From Gammaproteobacteria bacterium (GTDB taxonomy: Bacteria > Pseudomonadota > Gammaproteobacteria > Steroidobacterales > Foliamicaceae), in assembly GCA_028821145.1 (NCBI GenBank), contig JAPPHC010000064.1, positions 1-43,812 of the forward strand: a stretch of 43,812 nucleotides of DNA, given 5' to 3'. The position numbers and the translations under genes were made by a program. Below, piece after piece: positions 1 to 8,268 of the stretch. The first letter of the stretch is position 1; every line of letters begins with the position of its first letter. The notes below the pieces were generated by a model. That model was not told the DNA's origin, made no database searches, and saw only the letters and a list, made by a program, of their open reading frames with translations.

Positions 1-1
1 C

Positions 2-2173
2 CGCACGCGGCTGCTCGCCGGCGGCGGCTGGCGGCCGCTGCACCCGGGCGGTCCCCCGTTCACCCTGTCCGACTACCGGGTGTTCGTCTGCGCGGCGCTT
101 GACGGTCCCCCCGGCCCGGCGCCCGAGACGGCGCTGGGGGCGTTTCGCCGCGCGCTCGAAGGCACGCTGGCCTCGGCCGGCGCCGCGTCGCGCCGGCTGC
201 ATCCGGACGATCTGCTGTCGCTCGCGGCGGAGTTGACCTCGCCGGATCTGTCGGGAGAGCGAGAGGGCGGCCTGGGCCGGCCGCGGCGGCGCTGGTCGCC
301 GCGCGATCCGCTGCATGGGCAGTGCGCGGCGCCGGGCCGCGCGCTCGCGGTTGGGCCGAAGGGGCTGGTGTTCTCCGGTCCCGGCGGCGCGGACGTGGCG
401 GTGCGGGTGCTGACCGCGGCCGCGTTCCCGGAGGTCTGGCCGGGTTGGCGGGGCAACGCGCTGATCGGCGACTTTCATCGCGAGTTCCTGCAGCCGGGCT
501 GCCCGGTGCTCACCTGCCTGACTCTCGTGACCGGCGACGAGGCGGCGGGCGAGCGGGCGTATCTGAAGGCCGCGCGCGCCACTCAGCAGGCCGGCACGGG
601 GCTGGCTCGCTACCTGCCGGGGCTGCCGGAGAAGGCGCGCGACTGGCAAAGCGTGACCGAACGGCTGAAGGACGGCGAGCGCCTGGTGCGCGCCTGCTAC
701 ACGGCGGCGGTGTATGCGCCGCTTGGCGCCATCGACGAAGCCGAGCAGGCGGTGCGCGCGATCTATCAGGGCCAGGGCTGGCGGGTGGCTGCCGAGCGCT
801 ACGTGCAGCTTCCGGCCTGGCTCGCCGGCCTGCCGATGGTCGCGGCGGGCGGTCTAGCCGAGGACCTGGAACGCATGGGCCGCATGAAGACCCTGCTCAC
901 CGCCTCGGCGGTGAACCTGGCGCCGGTGCACGGCGAGTGGCGCGGCCAGGGCCTTAAGGCCGACAACCCGCCGGCGCTGCTGCTCATCGGCCGGCGGGGC
1001 CAGCCCGCGGGGTGGTCTCCGTTCGCCAACGATGCGGGCAACTACAACGTGGCCGTGACCGGCAAGTCCGGTTCGGGCAAATCGGTGCTGATGCAGGAGC
1101 TCGTCGCCGGCATCGTCGGCGCGGGCGGCGAGGCGGTCGTGATCGACGACGGGCGCTCGTTCCAGCACGCCGCCGAGGCGCTCGACGGGTCGTTCATCGC
1201 GTTCGGAAAGGACGCCGCCCGGCTCAATCCCTTCGCGATGATCGACGCGGAGACAGCGGCGCGCGACGGCGACTATCGCGAGGAGTGCTTTGCGATGCTC
1301 GCCGGCGTGCTGTCGCGCATGTGCCGGAGTCGCGGGGCCATCGATGACATCGAGGCGGCGCTGGTGAACGAGGCGATCGCCCAGGCCTGGGACGAGGCCG
1401 GCAACGAGGCCGATCTCGGGACCGTCCGCCGCCATCTGGCGGCCCGCGGCGACCGGCGAGCGACGGACATGGCTACCGCGCTCGGACCCTGGTGTCCGGG
1501 TGGGGCGATGGGCCGGCTGTTCGCGGGCGCCGAGCCGCCGGATTTGAGCAGTCCGATCACGGTGTTCGAGCTGGCGGAACTGAAGGGCCGGGGCGATCTG
1601 CAGGCGGTGGTGCTGATGCTGGTGGTGTTCCTGGCCACGCAGCGCATGTACCACGGCGAGCGCACGCGCGCCAAGGCCATCGTCATCGACGAGGCCTGGG
1701 ACCTGCTGTCGGGCGAGGACAGCCGGGCGTTCATCGAGGGCGCCGCGCGGCGGGCGCGCAAGTACCGCGGTGCGCTGGTGACCGGCACGCAGTCGGTCAA
1801 CGACTACTACGCGAACCCGGCGGCGCGGGCTGCCTGGGAGAACTCCGACTGGGTGATTTTCCTGGCGCAGAAGGACGAGTCCGTCGAGCTGCTCAAGTCC
1901 GAAAAGCGCATCCATTGCGATCCGGGCATGGAGCAGGCGCTGAAAAGCCTGACCACGGCGGACGGTCGGTTCGCCGAACTGGTGCTGCACGGCCCCGACG
2001 GCTGGCGCGTGGCGCGGCTGGTGCTCGATGCCTGGTCGGTGGCGCTGTTCTCGTCGCGCGGCCCGGCGTTCGCCGAAGTCGAGCGCCTCAAGGCCGGGGG
2101 GCTCTCCACCGTCGAGGCCATCGACCGGGTGACGGACGCCGAACGAACGGACAACGAAGGAGCGCGCGAATGA
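2..2173 (+). CDS. traC: TraC, F-type T4SS ATPase (5' end cut by window edge)
   Basis: VirB4-class ATPase that powers pilus assembly at the cytoplasmic face of the F-type secretion channel. The frame is open to the left edge, so the start lies outside the window; 723 residues are visible, against roughly 850-880 for the family. Walker A GKSGSGKS is encoded from 1061 and Walker B IVIDEAWDLL around 1678-1707. The stretch between them and the C-terminal TGTQSVNDYY segment also fit the TraC/VirB4 family. The stop overlaps the next gene by an ATGA junction (2170-2173), indicating translational coupling in the transfer operon. Identification is firm. An internal GTG at 80 is possible as a start codon, but it would remove conserved N-terminal sequence. 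Confidence 0.93.
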   Translation, partial: RTRLLAGGGWRPLHPGGPPFTLSDYRVFVCAALDGPPGPAPETALGAFRRALEGTLASAGAASRRLHPDDLLSLAAELTSPDLSGEREGGLGRPRRRWSPRDPLHGQCAAPGRALAVGPKGLVFSGPGGADVAVRVLTAAAFPEVWPGWRGNALIGDFHREFLQPGCPVLTCLTLVTGDEAAGERAYLKAARATQQAGTGLARYLPGLPEKARDWQSVTERLKDGERLVRACYTAAVYAPLGAIDEAEQAVRAIYQGQGWRVAAERYVQLPAWLAGLPMVAAGGLAEDLERMGRMKTLLTASAVNLAPVHGEWRGQGLKADNPPALLLIGRRGQPAGWSPFANDAGNYNVAVTGKSGSGKSVLMQELVAGIVGAGGEAVVIDDGRSFQHAAEALDGSFIAFGKDAARLNPFAMIDAETAARDGDYREECFAMLAGVLSRMCRSRGAIDDIEAALVNEAIAQAWDEAGNEADLGTVRRHLAARGDRRATDMATALGPWCPGGAMGRLFAGAEPPDLSSPITVFELAELKGRGDLQAVVLMLVVFLATQRMYHGERTRAKAIVIDEAWDLLSGEDSRAFIEGAARRARKYRGALVTGTQSVNDYYANPAARAAWENSDWVIFLAQKDESVELLKSEKRIHCDPGMEQALKSLTTADGRFAELVLHGPDGWRVARLVLDAWSVALFSSRGPAFAEVERLKAGGLSTVEAIDRVTDAERTDNEGARE

Positions 2174-2835
2174 ACGCATCGCGTCCGGAACTCGCGCGCT
2201 CGGGGCGCTCTCCGGGTACCGCGACTGCGTGGCCGGGCGATCCGGCGGCGCTGGCCAGGGACGGCGTCGACATCGAGGCGCTGGCTTTTGTGCTGGCCAA
2301 CACCTGCCGCTGGGGCGGGCGCACGCGCCGGTTCTATTCGCTCGCGCAGCACGCGGTCGTCGCGAGCGAGGCGGTCGAGGCGCTGAACGGGCTCGAAGGC
2401 GAGGCGGGGCGGCGGCTGGCGCTGCGCGCGCTGATCGCGGACGCCCGCATCGCGTGGCTGGGCGACGCCGGGGGCCGCGACACGGCCTCGGCGCGGGCCG
2501 CGGAGCGAATGAAGCGCGACGGGGCCGCGATCGACCGCGCGGTGCGTAAGGCCGCCGGATTGAGCGGGGAGTTGTCGGGCGACGACGCCGAGCTGTTGCG
2601 ATTCGTCGCCCGCATGACCGACGCCGCGGAACGGCGCGATCTGCCGGACGCCGGCATCGCCGGGAGTGCGGGCGTGGCGTTCCCGCCGTTGAAGCGGCGC
2701 ATTCGCCCGGTCGATCCCGGCCGCGCGGCGAAGCTGTGGCTGGCGCGCTACCGGGCGCTCGCGTCACCGGCATCAGGATCCGATTCCAACGGCGCGACCC
2801 GGGCCGCCCAACGGGAGCAGCCCGGCCATGAATAG
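2170..2835 (+). CDS. HD-superfamily phosphohydrolase-like protein with altered HD motif
   Basis: A 221-residue protein coupled to traC by an ATGA overlap. Residues 45-66 (TCRWGGRTRRFYSLAQHAVV) match the opening motif of the YfbR/YfdR-like HD phosphohydrolases seen in phages and mobile elements, with the first metal-binding His at H61. Where the family has Leu-Leu-His-Asp followed by an acidic segment and LGD, this protein reads LIADARIAWLGD at 88-99, so the His of the HD dyad is Ala90 while Asp91 remains. A later TDAAERRDL segment resembles the family's C-terminal Asp/Glu motif. Known members dephosphorylate nucleotides; loss of the key His suggests weak or no catalysis here. The family assignment is moderately secure, and the role in the transfer operon is unknown. 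Confidence 0.6.
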   Translation: MNASRPELARSGRSPGTATAWPGDPAALARDGVDIEALAFVLANTCRWGGRTRRFYSLAQHAVVASEAVEALNGLEGEAGRRLALRALIADARIAWLGDAGGRDTASARAAERMKRDGAAIDRAVRKAAGLSGELSGDDAELLRFVARMTDAAERRDLPDAGIAGSAGVAFPPLKRRIRPVDPGRAAKLWLARYRALASPASGSDSNGATRAAQREQPGHE

Positions 2836-3172
2836 AAACCCGGCAGGGACGGCCGTGCGGGGGCGGCGCTCCAAGAGCGCGCGGTTCGCGCCGGGGCGCA
2901 GGGGCTACCGCCGGCGCGCGGTGCGCCGCCCGGAAGTGCGCGACGCCGAGGATGCGTTCCGCGCCGCCATCTCGGCCGGGGTGTTCTCCGTCGAGCGCGG
3001 CGACACCCGCTGGGCCGGACGCTACCGCTACCTGTTTCACGACGAGCGCGGGACGGCCTGGTTCAAGCGCCGAGGCGCTTTCGCGTACGTCCTGATGTCC
3101 GCCCGGCGCGGCGGCTGCGGCCTGGAGGGTTCTGCCGCCGGGGGGCACGCCCCCGGGGAGCGTGCGACGTGA
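2828..3172 (+). CDS. Small basic hypothetical protein in transfer operon
   Basis: A 114-residue protein not recognised as a known family. The first 40 residues are strongly Arg/Lys-rich; the middle (DAEDAFRAAISAGVFSVERG, then TRWAGRYRYLFHDE) looks like a compact folded domain with many aromatics. It overlaps the preceding gene by 8 bases and the following trbI by the ATGA-type junction at 3169-3172, so it is embedded in the polycistronic message. The basic N-terminus could bind nucleic acid, but that is only a guess. GC-rich codon use matches its neighbours. Confidence 0.6.
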   Translation: MNRNPAGTAVRGRRSKSARFAPGRRGYRRRAVRRPEVRDAEDAFRAAISAGVFSVERGDTRWAGRYRYLFHDERGTAWFKRRGAFAYVLMSARRGGCGLEGSAAGGHAPGERAT

Positions 3173-3531
3173 ACGAGCTGCGGCTTCTGGTCTGCGCCAT
3201 GCTGCTCAACGCCGGGGTCGCCGCGGTGATCGGCGCCGGGATCGCGCGGCACGTTCACAAGGAGGTCCCGGCGATCGCCAGCGTGCGGCTGACCGAACTG
3301 GTGGCCGAGCACGCTGAAGACGCGGCTCGCGCGAATACGGACGCGGACGAGGCGGCGGCGGATGCCCGGGCCTGGGCGATCGCGCTGGAAGATGCGCTGG
3401 GCACGGTCGCGCAGCGCCACGGCGCGGTGTTGCTGCCGATACGCAGCGTGGCGGCCGGCGCCCCCGACCTCACGGCCGAAGTGCGCGCGGAGATGAACCG
3501 GTCGCTGGCCGCCGCCCAAGGGGGCACGTGA
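3169..3531 (+). CDS. trbI: TrbI, F-type inner-membrane transfer protein
   Basis: A 120-residue protein with one N-terminal membrane segment (about residues 5-25) followed by an alanine-rich, probably helical periplasmic region and the C-terminal motif VAAGAPDLTAEVRAEM. That GAPD(L/V)T motif is the family signature of F-type TrbI. In F, TrbI is an inner-membrane protein affecting pilus outgrowth and retraction. The GTG start overlaps the upstream stop, and the stop overlaps the next start (3528-3531). The position between traC and traW agrees with the F gene order. Confidence 0.85.
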   Translation: MNELRLLVCAMLLNAGVAAVIGAGIARHVHKEVPAIASVRLTELVAEHAEDAARANTDADEAAADARAWAIALEDALGTVAQRHGAVLLPIRSVAAGAPDLTAEVRAEMNRSLAAAQGGT

Positions 3532-4076
3532 TGGGCCCGGACGCACGGACCGTGTTTGCGCTGATGACGTTGTTTTCGGGGCTTTGGCTACTGGCGCTTT
3601 CGTTCGTCCACGTGAACGCGAGCTTCTCGGACGACGCCTGGGGCTATGTCGTCCTGCCGCTGGGCCGCGACCCGAAGTTGGGAGAGAAGGTGCTGTTCGA
3701 GCCGCCGGAGGCGGTGGGTTCTCCGGTGCCGTACGTGAAGACCGTGCGGGGGATGGCGGGCGCGGCCGTCTCGGTGGGCGCCGATCGCACGGTCCGGATC
3801 GACGGGATCGCCGCGGGCCGGGCCAAGGCCCGCGCGCTCGACGGGCGAGAGCTCGCGCCGATCGCGCCGGGGACGATCCCGGACGGGCAGTACTACCTGC
3901 ACGCCGACCACCCCGACAGTCACGACAGCCGCTACGCCGAGATCGGGCTGGTGCCCGGCGAGCGGATCCTCGGGCGCGCCTTCGCGCTGCCGGACCTCCC
4001 GTGGTTGGGGCTCAAAGGCCCGCTGACCGGCCCGGAAGACATCCGAATGATGGCGCCCGCGGAGGCACGGCGATGA
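3528..4076 (+). CDS. S26-family conjugative signal peptidase (TraF/TrhF-like)
   Basis: A 182-residue membrane-anchored serine peptidase. After one N-terminal membrane segment (about 8-28) comes VNASFSDDAWGY, matching the N-x-S/T-x-S signature with Ser34 as likely nucleophile, and then VPYVKTVRGMAG with Lys71 as likely general base. The C-terminal block HDSRYAEIGLVPGERILGRA matches the conserved S-R-Y-x-G...GRA box of LepB/TraF peptidases. Relatives (TraF of RP4, TrhF of R27-like systems) mature or cyclise pilin and other exported transfer proteins. The Ser region deviates from the usual SLPxGLY. Do not confuse it with the thioredoxin-like F-type TraF encoded at 8265. It overlaps traW by ATGA. 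Confidence 0.82.
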   Translation: MMGPDARTVFALMTLFSGLWLLALSFVHVNASFSDDAWGYVVLPLGRDPKLGEKVLFEPPEAVGSPVPYVKTVRGMAGAAVSVGADRTVRIDGIAAGRAKARALDGRELAPIAPGTIPDGQYYLHADHPDSHDSRYAEIGLVPGERILGRAFALPDLPWLGLKGPLTGPEDIRMMAPAEARR

Positions 4077-4843
4077 ACCGGGTGCTGGCCGTACATCATG
4101 TGCTCGCTGCATGGGCAATCGCCGTCATGCTGGCGTTGGGCGGTTCGCCCGCCTGGACGAAGGACCTGGGCACGCTCGGAGAGACTTGGCCGGTGGCCGA
4201 GCCGGACCTGCTGGCGGAGATCGATTCTCGGCTCGCCGAGATGGAGCGCTCGGGCGAGATGGCGCGCATCGAGGCGGATGCGCAGGAGCGCGCGCGGCGC
4301 TGGATCGAGGCGCCGGAGGCCGCGCCCGGCATCGCCCCGGCGACGGGATGGCGAACGCGCCGGATCGATCCGTCGATCGTGGTGTCCGAGGACATTCTCG
4401 GCCCCGGCGGCGAGGTCGTCGCCGCGGCGGGGACGCGGATCGACCCCTTCGAACACGTGCCGCTCACGCGCGACGTGCTGTTCGTCGACGGGCGGCGACA
4501 AGCGGAGGTCGCCTGGGCGCTCGATTACGCGCGGCCCGCGAAGATCGTGCTGCTGGCGGGGCGTCCGCTGGAGCTGATGCGCCGGCACGGCCGGCCCTTT
4601 TACTACGACCTCGGCGCGCGGCTCGCCGGGCGGTTCGCCATTCGCGCCACGCCGGCGGTGCTGGCGCACGGCCACGCGCCGGCCTTCGGCCAAGCGCCGG
4701 CGCCCGGCAGCGTGCCGGGGCGAGACGGGATCGCTATGGGCGCCGGCGGGCTATGGCTTACCGAAATTCCCCTCGGGGACGCGCGGTCGGAGAAGACGGC
4801 CGCGGACCTTTTTCACTCAACCAACGACAGGAGGAATCCCTGA
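4073..4843 (+). CDS. traW: TraW, F-type pilus assembly protein
   Basis: A 256-residue periplasmic protein with an N-terminal signal segment (about 1-30, ending near GGSPAWTKD). The mature part follows TraW closely: TWPVAEPDLLAEI, then DPSIVVSEDILGPGG and AGTRIDPFEHVPLTR, then ELMRRHGRPFYYDLGARL and RFAIRATPAVL. TraW acts with TraU and TrbC in pilus assembly. The ATG at 4073 is chosen because it overlaps the upstream stop and precedes a good signal peptide; a longer open frame extends upstream but is only the out-of-frame reading of the peptidase gene. The stop overlaps the ssb start by one base. Confidence 0.9.
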   Translation: MNRVLAVHHVLAAWAIAVMLALGGSPAWTKDLGTLGETWPVAEPDLLAEIDSRLAEMERSGEMARIEADAQERARRWIEAPEAAPGIAPATGWRTRRIDPSIVVSEDILGPGGEVVAAAGTRIDPFEHVPLTRDVLFVDGRRQAEVAWALDYARPAKIVLLAGRPLELMRRHGRPFYYDLGARLAGRFAIRATPAVLAHGHAPAFGQAPAPGSVPGRDGIAMGAGGLWLTEIPLGDARSEKTAADLFHSTNDRRNP

Positions 4844-5316
4844 TGCTGAACATGAACCGGGTCACGCTGCTCGGCCGAGCCGGCCGCGATCCCGAAATCC
4901 GGACACTCGCGAATGGCGGCCGGGCCGCTTCGTTCGCGCTGGCCACGAACGAGCGGTGGAAGGACCGCGAGGGCCGGAACGCGGAACACACCGAATGGCA
5001 CCGTGTGGTCGTCTACGGCCCTACGGTGGAGCCGGTCGAGCGATTCGTGCGCAAGGGCGCGGCGGTCCTCGTCGAGGGGCGGCTCGCCACGCGCGGGTAC
5101 CGCGACCGCGATGGCCATGAAAAGAGCGTGACGGAGGTCGTCATCGCCGGCCCGCAGGGCGTTGTCAACGTGCTTTCCGGCGGGCGCGCGCCGGCTGCGC
5201 CGGAGCAACATGCAGATTCGGAACAACAGGCTGCGCCTGAGCAGACTACCCTGCCGGAGCAATCGTCCGGGGGAGACGAGTCTGGGGCAGATCAGTCTGG
5301 GAAGGCCCGGACGTGA
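4843..5316 (+). CDS. ssb: Single-stranded DNA-binding protein inside the tra operon
   Basis: A 157-residue SSB with an N-terminal OB fold: NRVTLLGRAGRDPEIRTL, FALATNERWKD, TEWHRVVVYG, and a central GAAVLVEGRLATRGYRDRDG (about residues 1-110). A Gln/Glu-rich linker follows. The end is SGADQSGKART, so the DDDIPF-type acidic tail that recruits partner proteins in ordinary SSBs is absent. A strong AGGAGG-like ribosome site (about 4829-4836) sits just before the ATG at 4843. Being inserted between traW and traU is unusual for F. It could protect transferred or displaced single strands; a second ssb at 41222 has a canonical tail. Confidence 0.9.
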   Translation: MLNMNRVTLLGRAGRDPEIRTLANGGRAASFALATNERWKDREGRNAEHTEWHRVVVYGPTVEPVERFVRKGAAVLVEGRLATRGYRDRDGHEKSVTEVVIAGPQGVVNVLSGGRAPAAPEQHADSEQQAAPEQTTLPEQSSGGDESGADQSGKART

Positions 5317-6317
5317 GGCGCGTGCCGTGGCTGGCCGCGCTCGGCCTGGCCGTGGGGGTCGGGCTGTGGTCGGCGCACGCCGCGACGCAGGTCTGCACGG
5401 GGCGCTTCGTCAACCCGATCGCCGATGTGTGCTGGGAGTGCCTGTTTCCGATCTCGATCGGGCCGGTCTCCATCGGTAGCGCCTCGGGCGCGCCCGACAC
5501 GAATAATCCGTCGTCGCCGATCTGCTTCTGCGGTTCGCCGATTCCGCGCATCGGGCTGTCGCTCGGGGTCTGGGAGCCGGCCCGGCTGGTGGACGTCACG
5601 CGCACGCCCTGGTGTTTTCCGAACCTCGGCGGGCTGAGCCTCGATCCCGGCCTGCCGGCGGCGCGCGGGCGCACCGGCTCGTCGCTCGGCGACGGCGCGG
5701 CCGGCTCGGTCTGGCACGCGCACTACTACGTCTATCCGCTGTTGTCGTGGATCGGTGCGCTCATCGACCTGGGCTGCCTGGAGGGCGGGGGGCTGGACAT
5801 TGCGTGGATCTCGGAGCTCGATCCGACTTGGCTCGACGACGAGCTGTCGTTCCTGCTGAATCCCGAGGCGGCCTTGTTCGCCGGCCTGCCGGCGCAGGCG
5901 GCCTGCGCCGCCGATTGCGCGGCGGCCTCGGTGGGCCTGCCGCTCGATGGGCTGTTCTGGTGCGCCGGCTGCCAGGGCGGGATGTACCCGCTGACCGGCA
6001 ACGTCACGGCGCACGTGGGCGGCGTGCAGGCATCGCTGCTGGCTGCGCAGCGGCTCGTGTACCGGCTGCACCGCGCGGGGCTGGCCTGGGGCACGTCGGG
6101 CTCGCGCGCGCTGTGCGGGCGCTACCCGATGCCGGTCATGCAGAAGAGCCAGTACCGCTGGCAGATGACGCAACCGGTGCCGGCGACCTCTCCGCGCGTG
6201 GGCTGCAACCCGACGGGACGCTCCTCGGTCTTGTGGGAGCCGCTACGCGAAGTGCCTGTCTCGGGCGAGAGCTTCGGCTACTTGCTGTGGAGGAAACGCA
6301 CATGCTGCATCCTGTAA
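5313..6317 (+). CDS. traU: TraU, F-type pilus assembly/DNA transfer protein
   Basis: A 334-residue exported protein starting with GTG, which overlaps the ssb stop. The signal peptide covers about residues 1-23 (cleavage near SAHA-ATQ). The mature sequence shows TraU hallmarks: CTGRFVNPIADVCWECLFPISIG, the FCGSPIPRIGLSLGVWEPARLVDVT region, and many cysteines likely to form disulfides. TraU is periplasmic and in F is needed mainly for DNA transfer rather than pilus formation. The stop lies 16 bases inside the trbC reading frame, so the two genes are translationally coupled. Confidence 0.93.
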   Translation: MRRVPWLAALGLAVGVGLWSAHAATQVCTGRFVNPIADVCWECLFPISIGPVSIGSASGAPDTNNPSSPICFCGSPIPRIGLSLGVWEPARLVDVTRTPWCFPNLGGLSLDPGLPAARGRTGSSLGDGAAGSVWHAHYYVYPLLSWIGALIDLGCLEGGGLDIAWISELDPTWLDDELSFLLNPEAALFAGLPAQAACAADCAAASVGLPLDGLFWCAGCQGGMYPLTGNVTAHVGGVQASLLAAQRLVYRLHRAGLAWGTSGSRALCGRYPMPVMQKSQYRWQMTQPVPATSPRVGCNPTGRSSVLWEPLREVPVSGESFGYLLWRKRTCCIL

Positions 6318-7120
6318 CGAACAGCCTCGGACAGCAGGCCGGGGCTTTCGCCCGAGATTGGTTCGCTCCCGTGGGGCTCGCCCGTATGGCGTTGGCCGTC
6401 TGGCTGGCGCTGGTCGGGTACGCCACGGCATTTGCGCACGAGCCGCCGGACAAGGTGGAGGACATGGCGACCTCTGCCGAAGCGGAAGCTAACGCCGGAG
6501 ACCTGGACGCGTGGGCCCGGTCGGTCATCGACGGTGCGCTCGATCGGTCCGGAGCGGCTGCGCGGGCGACCACCCCGATGGGGTCCGCCTCTACAGGGAC
6601 CGCAACAGGCGCGGCGCCGGAAAATGACGCCGACGCCACCGCTCCGCTCCCGGCCGAACGCCACGCGGGGCGCATCGCGGAGGGACCGCGGCCCCGCAAG
6701 GGCGCGTCGGAGGTGCTGGTGTTTCTGAGCCTGGCGGTGCCGGAGGCGAGCTGGGCGCAATGGGCCGCCGAGGCGGCTCGCGCCGGGGCGCCTCTGGTGC
6801 TGCGGGGCGTGTCGCGCGAAGGACTGCGGGCGACCGCCGCGGAGGTCCGCCGCCGGCTCGCCGGACACGAGGCCGGCGTGGCCGTCGATCCCAGGTTGTT
6901 TACGCTGTTCCGCGTCGAGCGGGTGCCGGCCGTGGCGGTGGTGCCGGGCGGCGTCCCACCGTGCGAAACCCGGGGCTGCGCGGACGACGCGCCGCCGCCG
7001 TTCGACGCGGTGCGGGGCAACATCGGCCTTGCCGCCGCGCTGGAGGCGGTGGCTGCCGACGGGGAAGCGGGGCAGGAAGCGGCCCGCCGGCATCTCGAAC
7101 GGCTCCGGAGGCGGCCGTGA
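6302..7120 (+). CDS. trbC: TrbC, F-type pilus assembly protein
   Basis: A 272-residue protein. The N-terminal ~45 residues contain a hydrophobic export segment; residues about 50-125 are a low-complexity Ala/Gly/Thr linker. From about 138 the TrbC domain is clear: VLVFLSLAVPEASWAQW, GAPLVLRGVSREGLRATA, VAVDPRLFTLFRVERVPAVAVV and VRGNIGLAAALEAVAADG. The pattern of a substrate-like thioredoxin fold without CxxC is typical. TrbC works with TraW in the periplasm. The linker is longer than in F TrbC. The ATG at 6302 is preceded by AGGA at 6291-6294; the stop overlaps the GTG of traN. Confidence 0.88.
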   Translation: MLHPVTNSLGQQAGAFARDWFAPVGLARMALAVWLALVGYATAFAHEPPDKVEDMATSAEAEANAGDLDAWARSVIDGALDRSGAAARATTPMGSASTGTATGAAPENDADATAPLPAERHAGRIAEGPRPRKGASEVLVFLSLAVPEASWAQWAAEAARAGAPLVLRGVSREGLRATAAEVRRRLAGHEAGVAVDPRLFTLFRVERVPAVAVVPGGVPPCETRGCADDAPPPFDAVRGNIGLAAALEAVAADGEAGQEAARRHLERLRRRP

Positions 7121-8268
7121 CGGTGAGAACGCAAGCGCCAGCCTCGCACATCGGGTGGTTCGAGGCGGCGGCGGACTGCACGGTCCGCATCCTCATGCTG
7201 GTCGCCTGGGCAGTCATGGTGGGCGGTTACGGGCTCACGCTGCTCGCGCTCTCCGGCACGATCGCCCTCGCCGACGATCCGAAGAACGAGGCGCGGGCGA
7301 TCGGCCGGGCGGGGACTGCACAGGCCGGCGCCATCGCCCGCACCACACCGAGCGCGGTGACGGTCCCCGGGTTCGCCGGAACGGACCTGCCCGAACGGCG
7401 GCTTGACGGCGCCCGGCTGGAGTCCGCGGCGCGCCAGCGCCTCGCCGATCCCGACGATCCCGGCGGCGGGGCCGGGCGCGCGGTCATCGCCGGACGAAAC
7501 ACGCGGCCTGACCGGCCGGTCGCTACGAGCGATCCAGGCGTGCGTCGGGCGCGGTCGATCGAGGCATCGCCAAACAGCGTCGCGCACGGGGCACGCGGGC
7601 TGGCTTCGGGTAGCGCGGACGACTGCGACGCTGAGGTCGACGGCGCCGATCGGGGCGGCGAGTGTGGGAGCGTGTCGTACTGCGTGGGCGGCGGTTGCGA
7701 GTCGGTGAATGCTGAGGGCAACACGGGGTTCGCGCGCTCGGCGGCTATGTTGAAAATGGTCGTGGAGATGGGCGGGGACGAATTCGACCGCAACAACTTA
7801 AGGTTCTTCCAGGGGGACAAGCGTTCCTGCGAGATCAAGTTTGCCGGGCTCGCCAACTGCTGCAAGAACTCGGGACTGCTGGTCGGGCTTGCCAACTGCT
7901 CGTCAGAAGAGAAGGAACTCGCCAAAGAGCGCAACGCCGGCAACACGCACTATCTCGGCCGGCGCTGCGCGAAGCGGGTGCTGGGCGTGTGCGTCAAGCG
8001 CGAGCGGTCCTGGTGCGTGTTCGGCTCGATGCTCGGGCGCATCCTGCACCAGCAGGCGCGACCGCAGCTCGGGCTCGGCTGGGGGAGCTGCCGGGGGTTC
8101 ACGGTCGCGGAGATCCGGCGGATCGACTTCGACCGGCTGGACCTGTCTGAGTTCACCGACAATCTCATGGACGGGTCGCGGGAACCCGCGGTCGAACTGC
8201 CCGATCGCGACGACACCGAAGACGACATGCGCGATCGGGTCCGAGAATTGACCGGAGGGTCTCCGTGA
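7117..8268 (+). CDS. traN: TraN-like mating-pair stabilisation protein (short)
   Basis: A 383-residue cysteine-rich protein. A hydrophobic N-terminal segment (about 23-50) probably serves as export signal; a variable low-complexity region follows to about residue 165. The C-terminal half has the TraN core: YCVGGGCES, FQGDKRSCEIKFAGLANCC, YLGRRCAKRVLGVCVKRERSWCVFGSMLGRILHQQ, and QLGLGWGSCRGFT. TraN sits in the outer membrane and stabilises mating pairs through recipient outer-membrane proteins. F TraN is about 600 residues, so the receptor-contacting part is much reduced here. The start GTG at 7117 overlaps the trbC stop; a second GTG two codons later is also possible. Confidence 0.85.
   Translation: MTVRTQAPASHIGWFEAAADCTVRILMLVAWAVMVGGYGLTLLALSGTIALADDPKNEARAIGRAGTAQAGAIARTTPSAVTVPGFAGTDLPERRLDGARLESAARQRLADPDDPGGGAGRAVIAGRNTRPDRPVATSDPGVRRARSIEASPNSVAHGARGLASGSADDCDAEVDGADRGGECGSVSYCVGGGCESVNAEGNTGFARSAAMLKMVVEMGGDEFDRNNLRFFQGDKRSCEIKFAGLANCCKNSGLLVGLANCSSEEKELAKERNAGNTHYLGRRCAKRVLGVCVKRERSWCVFGSMLGRILHQQARPQLGLGWGSCRGFTVAEIRRIDFDRLDLSEFTDNLMDGSREPAVELPDRDDTEDDMRDRVRELTGGSP

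Noticed and set aside
854-3148. Very long minus-strand open frame (764 codons) opposite traC and following genes
   Set aside because: It is antisense to traC and the next genes, which are well supported; long antisense frames are common at this GC content, and the translation is low-complexity with no motif.
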